A stretch of 64,000 nt of DNA from assembly GCA_017590115.1 (NCBI GenBank), contig JAGGNK010006559.1, forward strand, positions 11,114,162 through 11,178,161. Direction: 5' to 3'. The DNA is from Montifringilla adamsi (taxonomy: Eukaryota > Chordata > Aves > Passeriformes > Passeridae). Made by a program: the position numbers and the translations under genes. Shown one piece after another: positions 37,391 through 49,775 of this stretch (its first letter is position 1; each line of letters begins with the position of its first letter). Below the pieces are notes generated by a model, which searched no databases, was not told the DNA's origin, and was given only the letters and a program-made list of their open reading frames with translations.

Positions 37391-40300
37391 ATATTTCACT
37401 TACACTTTTTTCTGTTTTACATAACAGAATTTCTAAAAAAATATTTTAAGGGTGCTTATTTTCAGCTATGCTGAAAGCAATACATTAAAAATAAAGCTTG
37501 TATTTTAGACACATAGATATTTATGTATTGGCAAACTGGTTTTTTGGATGCCTTTTGGCATAAACTTCAGGTCCTTTTTCTCCAGGAAATGTTTTCAAAT
37601 CAGATGGTTTTTTTCATTTGTTTGAAGTAAAAACATAATACACCAGAACAAATGGTAAGCACAAACTCTTAAAATGAATTTGGCATACTGAGCAGAGACT
37701 GTCGGGAATAGTCTTTTGAAGCACATTATTTCTGCTTTAAGTGTATCAAGTTCCTTGATCATGCTATTCTGATAGATCTGTTGTTCAGACCCACAGGTTT
37801 GTCCTTCTAAATGTGTGTTTATACACTCCAGTGAGTCCATGTTTTGGTTCTTATTTTTGATCCATTGTACAGATTGAAAACTCTTCTAGCAACTCACACT
37901 GGTATGTTTTCTTCTCTAAAATCGTGTGATTACTAATGGACTAGACTGTAAAATGGTGCTATGAGTAGATTCATTTATTGTAGAAAAAGTTGTCTGGGAC
38001 AATTGAATGCTACATTTTCTTTTGCCATTAGATCTGACAGAATAATTTCACTAATTTATATCACTTCTTGTGATCTCAACGTTGTTGAAAGTGGTGCTAG
38101 TTACAAATCAATATCAATTAACCTGAGTACAGATTTCTGTCCTTGAATTCAGTAAATCATTCATTACATCTGCTTTAATAATAGACCTAAACAAATGAAC
38201 CTGATACATACAAAATGCATATGTAGGGCTCTAATAGTAATACAGATTGATATGTTTTCTGAGTGAGATATTCCCTGCATTATTCAATTTTCGAGTATTT
38301 TAGAATTACATATATACTGCTACTTCTTAGATAAGGTAAATGGCTACCAAGATCCCGTGAGATATATAGATATATAATTATGGATGTAAAAGCAAACTTG
38401 CCCTGAAGCATTTCTGCATCATTTCTAAGCAATATTTTAGAGTTAGGGTACTTAATTCAGTAAACTTCAAGATAGTTTAAAATTAAGACAGAAGTGCACA
38501 TGTTAAAAAGTATTTCCATGAAGCAGTATGAAATCCCAGAATTTCGCTTCAATTTATTCTGATTTTTTATTTCTTAAATGGAAAGTTACCTTTAAGAAGT
38601 TTGCACCTTTAAGCAATCTTTCTTGGCTAATATGCTTAGGGCATTGTGATACAGTACAACAGACAGTGTCATCATATATTGAAATTCCAATGATTAATTC
38701 TTATTTCTGGCTCCATGGTGGTGATTATGTATCTTTTTGCTCTTATAATTTCTTTGTTTTCCCTTATACATTTTTAAGTGATATTTTTATGCTTTTGTAT
38801 CACTGTATTACAATATACAATAACCAAAATGCCTACTTACCTGCTTTCCTTAACAACTGAATTGTTCTATAATAAAACATACATAGATCTATGTATTTAT
38901 GAACTCTGATCATTCAGTGTTGCTTCACTCTAATCTGTCCCAAGGGATCTATTAACAAGAACCTCACATTCTGGAGTGAGTCTTAAGAGATACATGTGGA
39001 AGAGTAAAAGTTTTCTATCTGGTGGTACAGGAAACAGGTGGAAGAATAAACTAAGTTAGGTGAGCTGCCTTATATTGAAACCAGATATTTATTTTCATCC
39101 AGTAAAGGCCTAGCTTGACTATGTTTTAAGCATTTTAGTTTTTTTTTATTGGGGAGGAAGAACAAACATTTTAAAAAAACCAACCCTATTTAAATTTTCT
39201 GTCTATTTACACATTCACCAGTAAGCAAATATTCAGAACTGTCTCATGCCTGTGCTCCCATGAAGATTTATCTTATTTGCTAGATAACAGCTTCTTAGTT
39301 ATTAGTTTATTCAGAACTGTGTCTGGCTGTTTCCCTCAGTAAAATTAAACTAGTAGTGGATCTATTTCTCTGGCCCTGAGTCTCTCCCAGCTGCAGATGT
39401 AACTGATTCTACATCTCCCCTCTCCTTGTTAAATTTTAGAACAATGATCGGCTGCTTCATTTAAGAGGAATTCCAGGTCCAATTGCGACCTGCCACTGGT
39501 CTTATGGAAGTGTATAGCCTGAAGACTCAGGGTGTGAGGGAGTCAAGATACAATCTCTCTTTATTAGTTCCTCCTGACTCAGGGTATTGTAGCAGTCAAC
39601 ATACTTATTTTCTGACACTTATCTCTCTGAGTAACACATGGGGAGTTTAGGTACGTGACTCTGCTGCTACAAGAACAGTGCATTTAAAAACTGCTTTCAG
39701 TGAAGAAGAATGTATTAACTTAAGTCCTTCACTGAATTTGTTGAAGCTTGTTAAATCAGTGTCTGTGTTTTCTTCACCAAAATTTTATTTCATATTGACT
39801 TACTCAAGGTAAAACTCTTTCTTTCAAATGGACACAGAGCCCTTAGAAACACTAGAAAATTGACCTATGCAATAAAAGATTTTTAGAATATCAGATAATG
39901 TGCTGTCTAGGACTTTTCATTTTTTAACACAGAAATAAAATAGAAAAGAGAACGCGACAGGACAGACCTATTGAGTGTCATTTAGGTCTAAGGTTCAATG
40001 ACAGGATGTAATATAAGTCACTTTGTGTACAAACATTGCAATTGATTTTCTGTTTAACAGTATTGTTTTCATCCTTCAGCAATTACTATGTCTACTGATA
40101 ATCTTTTTCCCTTTAATACCAGATATAGAATAATTTTCTTTTTTTCTCCCCATTTTTCTGCCTTTCTGTGCTTACATTGCTCTGATTTTCACACAGAAGT
40201 ATTGTGATCTGTAACATCACTTTTTCTAAATTCCTTGCATTTCAATAAAGGGCTAAAATCATATATCAAGAATGTCACTAGTCCACATCATTATATTTCA

Positions 40301-40513
40301 CGAAAGTAGTTCACTTGCAGTACAGTGAAAAAGAATCTTCAGTCTCTCAAAGAAAACATTATGCTTTATTCCAGTGTTGACATAGGGAGTTATTGAAAAA
40401 AAGATGAGATTATTTTTAATTTTTGACTTCTTAATGAAGTCTGCCAGGAAATATCTCTTCTTTTTTTCCCACAGAAATGTAATTTTGCTGTTTCAACAAA
40501 AATACTTTGAATC
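37391..40513. other. Intergenic, no gene recognised
   Basis: AT-rich unique-looking DNA. A minus-strand frame at about 37640-37890 (see findings) is the only one with a slightly protein-like composition. No repeats were recognised. Confidence 0.4.
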
Positions 40514-41605
40514 TGTTTTGGGTTTCTATGGCCAGGTGTTGATACTGTGGGCTTTACAGGGGTGGCTTCTGTGAGAAGCTGACAAAAGCTTTCTCCATCT
40601 CAACAGAACCAATCCTTGGCAGCTTCAAGAGGGATGTGCCACTAGCCAAGGCTGGACCAATTAGAAATTGTGACAACACCTCTGTGATAACATATCTAGT
40701 AAGAAAAAAAGTTAATGTGCCATTGTAATTGTGGCCAGGGCAAAGCCGGGTGAGAACACCTGAGAGGAAGAGCCCTGCAGACACCAGGGCCAGTGAGGAA
40801 GGAGGGGCAGGATGTGATCCAGACACCTCAGCCAAGACTCCTCTGCAGCCTGTGGTGGAGCCCACAGTGAAGTAGCTGTGCCTCTGCAGCCCCTGGATGG
40901 GAATGCAGAGATCCATCCGCTGGAGCAGCCACTGGAGGAGCCTCATGCAGGAGCAGATGGATGCCTGAGATGAGGCTGTGGCTCTGTGGGAGGCCCTCTC
41001 TGGATCAGGCTGCTGGAAAATTTCCTGTGAACCTGTGAAGAGAAATACCCACACTGGATCAGGTTTCCTGGCAGGACCCTGTAGAGGACCCAAGCTGGAG
41101 CAGGCTGTGCCTGAAGGACTGCATCCCATGGAAGTGTAACCAACATTGCAGCAGTTTGGGGAGGAATGTTGCCAATAGGATAGACTCAAGCTGGAGAAGT
41201 TCATGGAAGGCTATCTCCCATGGGAGACACCCCGTGTTGGAGCAGGGGAAGAATTCCTCTCTCTGAGCAATGTACCATCACTGACCATAACAATTGTTCC
41301 CATCTCCCTGCACTGCTTGTGTGAGGAGGTAAAGCTGGGAAGGAGGGAGGGGTGGAGGAAAGGTGTTTTTAAGGTCTTTCTTAACTTTCATATTATTCTG
41401 CTCTATTTTTGTTAGTAATAAATTCAATTAGTATCTCTTATTTGAATGTTTTTCCTGTGACAGTATTTGGTGAGTGCTTTCTCCCAGTCTTTATCTCAAC
41501 CCATGAACCCTTTGTTATATTTTCCCTCCCCTATTCAGTTGCAGAGGGAAGTGATAGAATATATTTGGTTGGTTCCTGGCATCCAGCCAGAGTCAACCCA
41601 CTACA
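40514..41605 (+). mobile_element. Avian endogenous-retrovirus solo LTR, about 1.1 kb
   Basis: It starts TGTTTTGGGTTTC and ends CCCACTACA, so it has TG...CA ends. Recognisable blocks are GGGGTGGCTTCTGTGAGAAG, CAGTCTGTGATAACATAT-like sequence, GTGGCCAGGGCAAAG, repeated CTGGATCAGG/CTGGAGCAGG modules, AATAAA at 41417-41422 and a U5 ending in AGCCAGAGTCAACCCA. The order matches a large LTR family common in bird genomes, probably of the ERVL group. No viral internal region, primer-binding site or second LTR adjoins it, and the 5-bp flanks (GAATC and CTATA) do not match. It is an old solo LTR; the 216-codon minus frame inside it is not a gene. Confidence 0.85.
41417..41422 (+). promoter_or_regulatory. 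LTR polyadenylation signal AATAAA
   Basis: A canonical hexamer in the expected position in the last fifth of the LTR, which supports plus-strand orientation. Confidence 0.7.
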
Positions 41606-42445
41606 CTATACGGAAAGTTCGTTTGAAACTGAAGTGTTTTTGCATTGTTTCACCAACACCTCATTTTTTAAAAGGTTTTTCCATACCTACAGAAATGTCA
41701 CCTTGTGATCAAGAATATGCATGCATCAGAAACTGTTCTGAAAAATTTTAATTTGCAAAACAGATAGATACAAATGACTGTAAGATTGATGGAGGTATGG
41801 TAAAGATGGACATAAGTATTCTGGTAAACATTATAAGTTCAAGAAGACTTACCATGAAAATTATTAAGATTTTGTACTCCTTGTACTGTGTAAATTTCAA
41901 TCTTAAAGTGGTAATTTCATCAAACATATCCACCTGCTCTAAACTAGAATTCAAATACATAACTATATGAGTGATTTTTCTTTTTTCTCTTTTCCTTTTT
42001 AATATATACCATTGTTAAACACCAAACTCTACGGTACAGGTTTTATATTTAGAAGCTCTATGAGGTCCAAGAGATTTGTACTGTGCTCAGCGGTCTTCTG
42101 ATGATTCCTGGAAATATTTTAATTTTGTACAGTTGACTTCATGTCATGCAGGCAGGACAATAACCAATAATACCCTGTGTCCCTGTTGAGCTTTAAAATT
42201 GAAGTCACACTTTCAGAACACTGTCCTAAATCTGGTATCACAGTAGCCAAATTGCAGCATGCAGGTGGCATCAGGACTACCACCTGAGCTACATCTAATA
42301 ATGCACACATCATAAAATGCTCATAGTTTTCCACAATTTTCTTTTTGAAACTTTCATATCTGAAAAATCCACTTTTTTTTTTTTAATTTTTTTTTAGGTT
42401 ATATTGGGTCATGTTGGTACAAGCCCTTCTGATCCTTCTGATCTT

Positions 42446-42520
42446 ATCCCCCTCTCCCTCTCCCTTCTCCTCTCTTTTCTGTCTACCTCACCTCATTTCT
42501 CTCTCTCTCTCATTCTCTTC
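42446..42520. repeat. CT-rich (homopyrimidine-like) tract
   Basis: About 75 bp almost entirely C and T, including (CT)n near 42499-42510. Plus-strand frames through it are composition artefacts rich in S, L and P. Confidence 0.85.
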
Positions 42521-43779
42521 GGTGGGGATTCTTCAGCCACTTGTCTTGAGACATTTGAAACAATGGTTATGAATGACAATGGAATATATCAATCTGCTGC
42601 CACAGGCTGTTGTGCCCCACAGAGAAGGAGCTGTCAGTAATCTCCAGAATATCTCCAAGTTTTGTGACCCTTTTCCAAATGCCATCTAATTATTGTCTCA
42701 CCACACTTTCTTCAGCAATCCATCTGAAAACTGACATTCCTTGGAATTTCCCATGTGTTTCATCTTCTGCTTCTTTGTGGCTTCCCTGTTACATGTTTCC
42801 CTCATTCATGTCCCCTCTGCCTACAATGTTGTTATCCAAGCAATTGCCTAAGGAGTGCCTTGCTTTCTCAAGAAAAGCTAGAACAACCCTTCTTGAGCCC
42901 AGTTATACCCAGTCTGAGTCTATTCACTTTAGTCTCCCTTAGTCATTTGAAGGGAAGAAAAAATATATTGGTTGTAGGAAAGAAAAACACCCTCCTTAAG
43001 AAAGTATTTAAAAGAAAAATTGAAAAACACTCAAACAAGTTTTAATCTTTTTTCATGCTTATTTCTTAGTGATGAAGGATATATTCATAAGTTTCTGAGC
43101 CATTGGACTGTTTATAAAAGTGAGAAAATATTGTGTTTCTAATAGTTACTACCTTTATGAACTTCATCTGTTGGGAGGATCTATGCCTAGTGTAATTAAT
43201 AAGCTCATGTTTAAAAGTATTTATTTTAAATGGAATAAAAATATTGGTTTTTTCACAAATATTAGGTAGGTATTTATTATTTTTCAATATGAGCTTGAAA
43301 ATGTAATGAAGGCAGGGATCATGCCATGATCATTAGTACATTTCATATTTGGAAAATCTGCTCAAAGTTAATGGGCTCTTGTTTTTTTAATATATTCTTG
43401 GAATTACTTGTGGGAACACATTTGCCTTTGATAAGCCATGAGTAAAGTTTCTATGAATGATCTTAGATTTTCTTTGCTTATTTGATGCTATATTACACAC
43501 TCCTCACCCCATGAAACCACAAAATGAAAACAACTGGTGAATTTGCATTCCCTGCATGTCCCATTTGTTATGCAGACAGGTAAGACATCAGTAACACTTT
43601 CAGTGGGTAATAAGAGTCTTTCTACCTGCAGATTCCACAGCAGTACTTTAGTCATGTTTTGCATTTTGTATGCTAACAATTCTTAGATGAAACAACTTTC
43701 CTTTCACAGTTCCCTTCCCTTGCTTTCCTTGCTACCTAAATGGCTATTGAAATCTTAAAATAATTTGAAAATAGAGGTA

Positions 43780-44140
43780 CAACCCATTGGCTCAGAAGCC
43801 AAATAAAGGCTGTAAATGACAGAGCTTTCTTTGCTGATTTATTTAAACGTGTGCTGTTGCTGCTATGCAGCTATTTATTTGAGAGATGACAACCTGTGAC
43901 ATTTTGTGGTAATAAGGGTAAAGAGATAGGGCTCTTTAAACATATTGTCTAATGAGAAAGCCTTTGGGTGTGTTTTTAAATGCTGAAACAAAAGATCACC
44001 AGCTTGATGCAAAATTATTAGCTCTGCTCCTGCTAATTATAGCTGTTTGCAGAGAGACAGGTAATTATTGCTTTCTCTATTTGTCAGAAAGCTTTAACTT
44101 TGTGTTTGTTAGCCTTTTCCCAGATTCTGATCCAGTGTTT
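43780..44140. promoter_or_regulatory. Candidate developmental enhancer (homeodomain-site cluster)
   Basis: Two exact TAATTA cores lie at 44034-44039 and 44062-44067, 28 bp apart. Further AATTATTA cores, a RUNX-type TGTGGT (43905-43910) and ATGACA-type sites lie upstream. The block is free of repeats and has balanced complexity like vertebrate conserved non-coding elements. Alternatively, a plus frame beginning at 43952 runs through a hydrophobic segment (L-L-A-L-L-L-L-I-I-A-V) into a good splice donor, ACAG|GTAATT at about 44060, so a first coding exon is possible. Neither can be decided here. Confidence 0.3.
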
Positions 44141-45817
44141 TACAATAGTTCAGTAATATTGGTCTACTACAATCATGCAAATAATCTGTTCTATTTGCAA
44201 GCAGAATTCTTGATGAGAAGTAGTAGATGGACTAAGACAAAGAGGAAATTGCCTCACCAGGATTAATGTATGAAATGAGCAATTACAGAAGGAACATGTG
44301 TTATCTGCTGGATGGTAGATTAATAATTAAAAGGCAGATCTGAATCTGTCATTGAAGTGGAAATTTTTTTTCATGAAAAAGTCTTCAACTGAATGAATGT
44401 GCAGCTGAAAGTGAGTGTGGTCTGAATGAAAGCAGCACCAAAGTGAGGTTTCTATCCACAGACTTCATCAAGCCAGACTGAACTCCTCAGGAGTTCAGGA
44501 GATTGGACTAAATCTAGATAAGGAACAGAAGGCTGGTTTCTGATAAGAACAGGAACCATGTAGTTTCAAGGCCTGGGCTGTCCTCCAGAAATGTTTTTTA
44601 TAGTTGTAGGCAGATCATTTAATCTTGGTTAAATCACATAAGTCAATGAGGTGAAGACATACCCTTTTGTAGAGAAACGGAAATCTACAATCTATCTGAA
44701 AGCAAATGAATCATTCCCTTCAGCCCTTGTGTTGGATAATTGTGAATCAGATACTGAAGAGTTTTTGCTGTCTAATAACTCTGCTCAACATGCACATTAA
44801 TAAATTAAATTACTTGGTAATTTAGATTATTACATTTATCAGTACATTAGATTAAGACAAAAGTATTCTGGGCCTATATCCTCTAATTCATCTTAGAGCA
44901 AGAAATCAATTCAGTTCTGAGTCCACCGATAGGAAGTTTCAAGAAATTATTATGACATAGCTTCTAATACTTTGCTGGGTTACTTAACAAACTGACAATG
45001 TATTCCACTTTTGATCCTCTGCACAGAATTAGGTCCTTTTTTAATTTTCTGTTCTGCTTATGAAGGCATTTGGATTCCCTGCAGAGAAACACTGTGATTA
45101 GCTTGCCCACTCTATCTTGCCCACTGACTAATTAAAGACAAATATATTATTTCACTTTCCAGAAAATTGTGGATTTTATATATATATTCAGAACGAAAAA
45201 GGAGCAATTCCTTTAGGCTTCATGTAATTCTTTGTCTTCCAAGGTCCCTCCTAATGAAGTGCTTTATCTGTCTTTATTTTTTTTAGAAGTCCTAAGAACT
45301 GATTGACTTCCATTGCTGATAATTTTTTAAAATTTTTAGATTGATAGTATATACTAAGGTGTACCAATTTTATCTAAGTTTGCAACCTAAGAATATTTCT
45401 GGTATAAGCCTAAATTTCTTAACAAATTGATTTAATTGACTATAACTATGACAATTTTACCTTTCTTTAGACCCCTGAAAATAATCCAAGTGCTGGAGTG
45501 CTGTGACTGCCTGATGCTCCTTCTGCTACTCTGTCATGGAGCTGGGAGTAGTGATGCAGAAACTGTGTTGGACTGAGCAATTTGGCCTGAGATGAAGAAG
45601 GTGACCTGTGTCAGATTCATTGGCTAGGAATAATATAAAGGTGCATCCAATATGAACTGTATAAATCTGTGAACTATTAATAACATGGATATTATTACGT
45701 GATTAATATGTTACATGCAATAAATATACTAATACATTGCACTTTCTACAGATTCCAACCAGGAAAAGGATGGAGTAAGTACTACAAAGCACTTGTATAC
45801 ACAGAGATGAACCTACA

Positions 45818-45818
<1 letters not shown>

Positions 45819-45849
<31 letters not shown>
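45819..45849. repeat. Poly-A run, 31 nt
   Basis: An uninterrupted run of A. An AATAAA lies about 100 bp upstream (45719), too far for a usual poly-A tail, and no transcript body was recognised. Confidence 0.92.
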
Positions 45850-45855
<6 letters not shown>

Positions 45856-48800
45856 TCGGGGTATTGTCTGATGAAAACAGAGATGTTTTGCTCAGTCCTT
45901 TACCAGTTGTATATTAGCAATTTGACAGGAAAAGTCAGACTTATCACTTTCTGCCACTCCCTCGTTGGGCTGCAAGACTGATGGGAACTCTCAGGCAATT
46001 TCTTCAACAGTTTCTTCTGAAGTTGACACAGAAATGCATACAGAGCCCCGTAAGCAACAGCAATTCTTATGCAATGGAAAAAGTGGACAGTTTTTTCCTC
46101 TGCTGTATTTAGTTGGCATAACATGAAACTGAATCCATCAGCAAAGAAATGCAATATTTAATACTCACAAATATCACAGGTTTAGGGTTTTTTACCAGAT
46201 TAGACTAATAGGATATGCTAACGTTTTCTGGGAAACAGGATGCTGTGAATTTAGTAACAATGTCTCTTAAAATGGAAAAATAGAGTGAAAGATTTCTTGT
46301 TCAAATCACAGATGTATCAATTCCTACAGATAAAAAGATGGAAAAGTTAATGAGAGACAAAATCTTCTGTTAATATTTTAGCAAGCAGTTTTTTTCACCC
46401 AGTAGAATGTATATAAAGATACCTTAGTTGAATGCGTGGTTATAGTCTCAAAATATTAAACTAAGCATAATGCATGCACTTAGGATAGCAGTAGAGACAA
46501 GATTTATGCTTTTCTACCAATGTTATTTCCAAACTATGTATTCAGATTTAGATCAGATCAGTACTGCAACACCACTTGACATACAGTGTTATTCAATAAG
46601 AGAGATTGCTGCTCCACTTGCATTGTGAAATAATGCCTTTTTTTTCCGGATAATTATAGAATGACAAAAGAAGTGGAAGCTCTCAGCCAGAGTCCTGTGC
46701 TAATGCTGCAAAAAACTTATGAGATTGATTTAGAAAATAGATTTATTTTCATTCTCTTTACACTAATTTTTGTTTGATTTCTGATGTGAATAAACACTCT
46801 ATAAAGGTCTCTATATAAATCAGTTTGATGCAGAATAATTTGGAATCCTGCTTGCAATATGACTGACCTTGCTTTGAAAAGGAAATAGAAAAATTAGACA
46901 AGTTTAAGGACAGACAATAAGTACATTGATGAGCACAAAAAAATCCAAGTTTTTATAACAAGACAGTATATAAAATTATTCGGATTATTTAATTTAAAAT
47001 GCTCAAAGTCATAAAGATGGCAAGCATAGCTTTTGTACAAAGATAAGAACAGAGAATAATGTTAAAACATAACAAATATTTTATTAAGGATTTGTCATCC
47101 AAGCTCAACATAAGAAATTATCCTGTGAATGATGATATTTATGATTTCTACCTAATGACAGGATTTTTTGATGAATATTAAAATATATTCACAAAAGTGC
47201 AGATTCTGTTTTGGACCAAAATTATTGCAAAGGATATCTATATTTTATTTTTATTTAATACTATGGCATATGTCCATTTCCTTCCTGCATTTGCAGGCCA
47301 TTGCATGGCCATTACATAGCTATCAAAATTTTGCTGTATTCTTCCAGATCTCAATAGCCTTTAACCTTCAACACAGAGACCTGCCATCCACCTCCTAAAA
47401 AACTGACTTTGTTGATGCTTTTGAGGCAGAGATTGCTGTGTAGGGCTGATGACTGCACGTCGAGGGAGGAAGTGACCTGCAAGAGCATCAACACAAGCAA
47501 AAAGCCAGATAATGTTTTCTCTCCCTAGCATTTCTTTTTCCCCTCATCCTCCTACTTCATCTCCTGCAGCAGGAAGAGCTCAGTCCTGCTCTCCTTTCCT
47601 ATGGCAGCAACATTTCATTTTGATTACACTGATGGGAATATTGGAAATGAAAGAGCAACACTGAGCAGGCTAGAGACATTTTTATTTTGTTGCAAATGGC
47701 ATCAAGCGCCTTTTCTGGATATTGAAGTGTCTGCTAGGGTGAAATAACCAATAAAAGAGATCTTGGATTTTGTTGATTGGGACAATATTTATGTGAAATA
47801 TTAAGACATATGAGTGTTTCCAGTTTGGTATTATTTTGCAATTTCAACATTCACTGAGATTGAAATAAGGTTGATCTGATTCTTTGAACAGGCTAAAGAA
47901 AATTATATGGCTTTAATTTTTTTCAACTCTGTATTATTCCTAAATTTAAAATTGAATTTCTAGATTAGGTAATATATTAAAATATCATGCTAGATATTAC
48001 TTTTTTATCACAATGACAGAATTGTTTATTCACAGGAATAAAAAGTCCCATGAAAACTTCTTAATCATATAAAGACCTGATTTTCAGCACTGAGGCTCTC
48101 TGAAAAAATGTTGACTTATTTTAATATTGCAAAGTGTTGTAATTGGAAAATAAAAGGATGAGTTTTCTCTCACATTAAGTTTTTGATTTTTTTTTTGTCC
48201 TTTAAGATTTAAGCAGTCTCCAACATTAAGGCAAACTTTTAATTGATATTTGGGGATTCCTCTTTTCAAATAAGATATTAACACTTGTCATATAATTAAT
48301 TTACTCATTTTGCTTTGTGAGCACTCCTCACAGTTTGCTGTCTGTAATGAGTTGAAGGTGTGCCCATGAGAAAACTATATCCTGTTTTCTGAAGTGTTTG
48401 TGAAACGTGAGCTGCACCATGCTGAGGACATTTTCTTGTTTCTATTGCAGCTCTCTGGCAGAATTCTACAAGGAATTTCAAAGGTCATATCTTCATGCTG
48501 CTGCATGTGAAAGGAACAATCTCCTTTCTTTTTAATTTCCTTCCCAGATGTAACTGAATATGAAGCTTCTGCCAAAAGGAAGGAGTTTGGGGAAGAGTCC
48601 TGCTGACATCAGAATTAATTCTTTTAATAACAGAAAGTACTAGGAACTTAGCAAACCAACATTCTACAGATTTAGTAAGGTCAAAAGCACAGGCCTTGTT
48701 TGTGCTTTGAACCTATTCACTTTTATACTCTTTAAAGTGTTCTAAACCTTCATCATTTGAAAATCAGGTAGCAGAAACAACTTTGGTATTTTACAGGTGG

Positions 48801-49183
48801 ATTCTAAACAGTAGCAGAGAAAATTGGGGCAGTGATTTGTCCCTTATCAGTGAATAAACATTTAGAAGAGTCAGAAATATTTGTAAATAGAATCGTATTA
48901 ACTTTTAAATTTGAAGATTTCTAATTACGTTGATGAAGATCACTGTAATTGTATTCCAAACAATAAGATTTACTTAGATTTAAACACAGTTCTGGAGATC
49001 ATAGACTAGTACCATGACTTCACACCAAAAGCTACAAGTAATTTCATTTAATATGTGCTTATTGAATATATGTATCCACCCTGTCTTGGTGTGCTAATTT
49101 TCTGGTAGTTTTATGTCAGTGTCTCACTGTTTTTCTTCTCAGTTTTAGAAGACTATAAACCACACGTTTCCTGGGTGGGATAT

Positions 49184-49775
49184 TGTGGTGACTTTGGCCG
49201 TGGTAGAGTTAATATTTGTCACAGTAGCTGGTGTGGGGCTGCATTTTGGATTTGTGAAGGAAATAGTCTTGATAACCCAGAGATGTTTCAGTTACTGCTG
49301 AGCAGAGCCTACACAGAGCCAAGGCTCGCTCTGCTTCCCATTCCCTCTGCTGGCCAGGAGGCTGGGGGTGCACAAAGTGGACACAGCCAGGACACCTGAC
49401 CCCTGCTGACCAAAGAGATATTCTGCATTATATGTCATCGTGCTCAGTATATAAAGCTGCTTGAAGAAGGAAGGGAAGGGCATTTGGATGGATGATATTT
49501 GTCTTTCCAAGTCACTGTTAAGCAGGATGGAACCCTGCTTTCCCAGGAATAGCTGAATACACCTGTCTTCCCATGGGAAGTGGTGAATGAATTCCTTGCT
49601 TAACTTTGCTTGTGCACATGGCTTTTTCTTTCCCTATTAAAGTTTATCTTAACCCATGAGTTCTCTAGCTTTTACATTACTGACTCTCTGCCCTATCACA
49701 CTGGGGAGCTCTGGAAGAGGAATGAGCAAGCATCTGTGTTCAGTTTAGCTGTCAGCTGGGGTGACAACCATGACA
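49184..49775 (+). mobile_element. Avian endogenous-retrovirus solo LTR (family A, plus)
   Basis: Begins near TGTGGTGACTTTGGCC (start approximate) and ends GGGGTGACAACCATGACA. Internal blocks in order: GGTAGAGTTAATATT, TTTTGGATTTGTG, CAGTTACTGCTGAGCAG, GGAGGCTGGGGGTGCACAA, GACACCTGACCCC, a TATATAAA box at 49448-49455, CCCATGGGAAGTGGTGAATG, an ATTAAA polyadenylation signal at 49636-49641 and AACCCATGAGTT. This is a common avian LTR, probably of the ERVL group. No internal retroviral sequence or matching 5-bp flanks are present, so it is a solo LTR left by recombination. Confidence 0.88.
49448..49455 (+). promoter_or_regulatory. LTR TATA box
   Basis: TATATAAA about 190 nt upstream of the ATTAAA signal, the standard U3/R geometry of a retroviral LTR. 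Activity is unknown. Confidence 0.6.

Larger units (their letters stand above)
41606..49183. other. Long intergenic stretch with weak exon candidates
   Basis: No interspersed repeat was recognised in about 7.6 kb. Contents: a T-rich tract (42373-42395), a pyrimidine tract (42446-42520), an enhancer-like patch (43780-44140), TA repeats at about 45178-45188, and a 31-A run (45819-45849). Minus-strand frames at 42119-42359, 45904-46154 and 48375-48568 abut plausible splice sites and are treated under findings. None has a recognisable domain. Confidence 0.4.

Noticed and set aside
40554..41204. 216-codon minus-strand open frame, the longest in the window
   Set aside because: It lies entirely within the solo LTR at 40514-41605, antisense to it, and owes its openness to the GC-rich modular repeats.
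42404..42942. Overlapping plus-strand frames rich in S, P and L
   Set aside because: They are driven by the CT-rich tract at 42446-42520; there is no domain or splice support.
45480..45849. Possible processed pseudogene ahead of the 31-A run
   Set aside because: No gene-like body was recognised and the nearest AATAAA is about 100 bp from the tail; a plain homopolymer is simpler.
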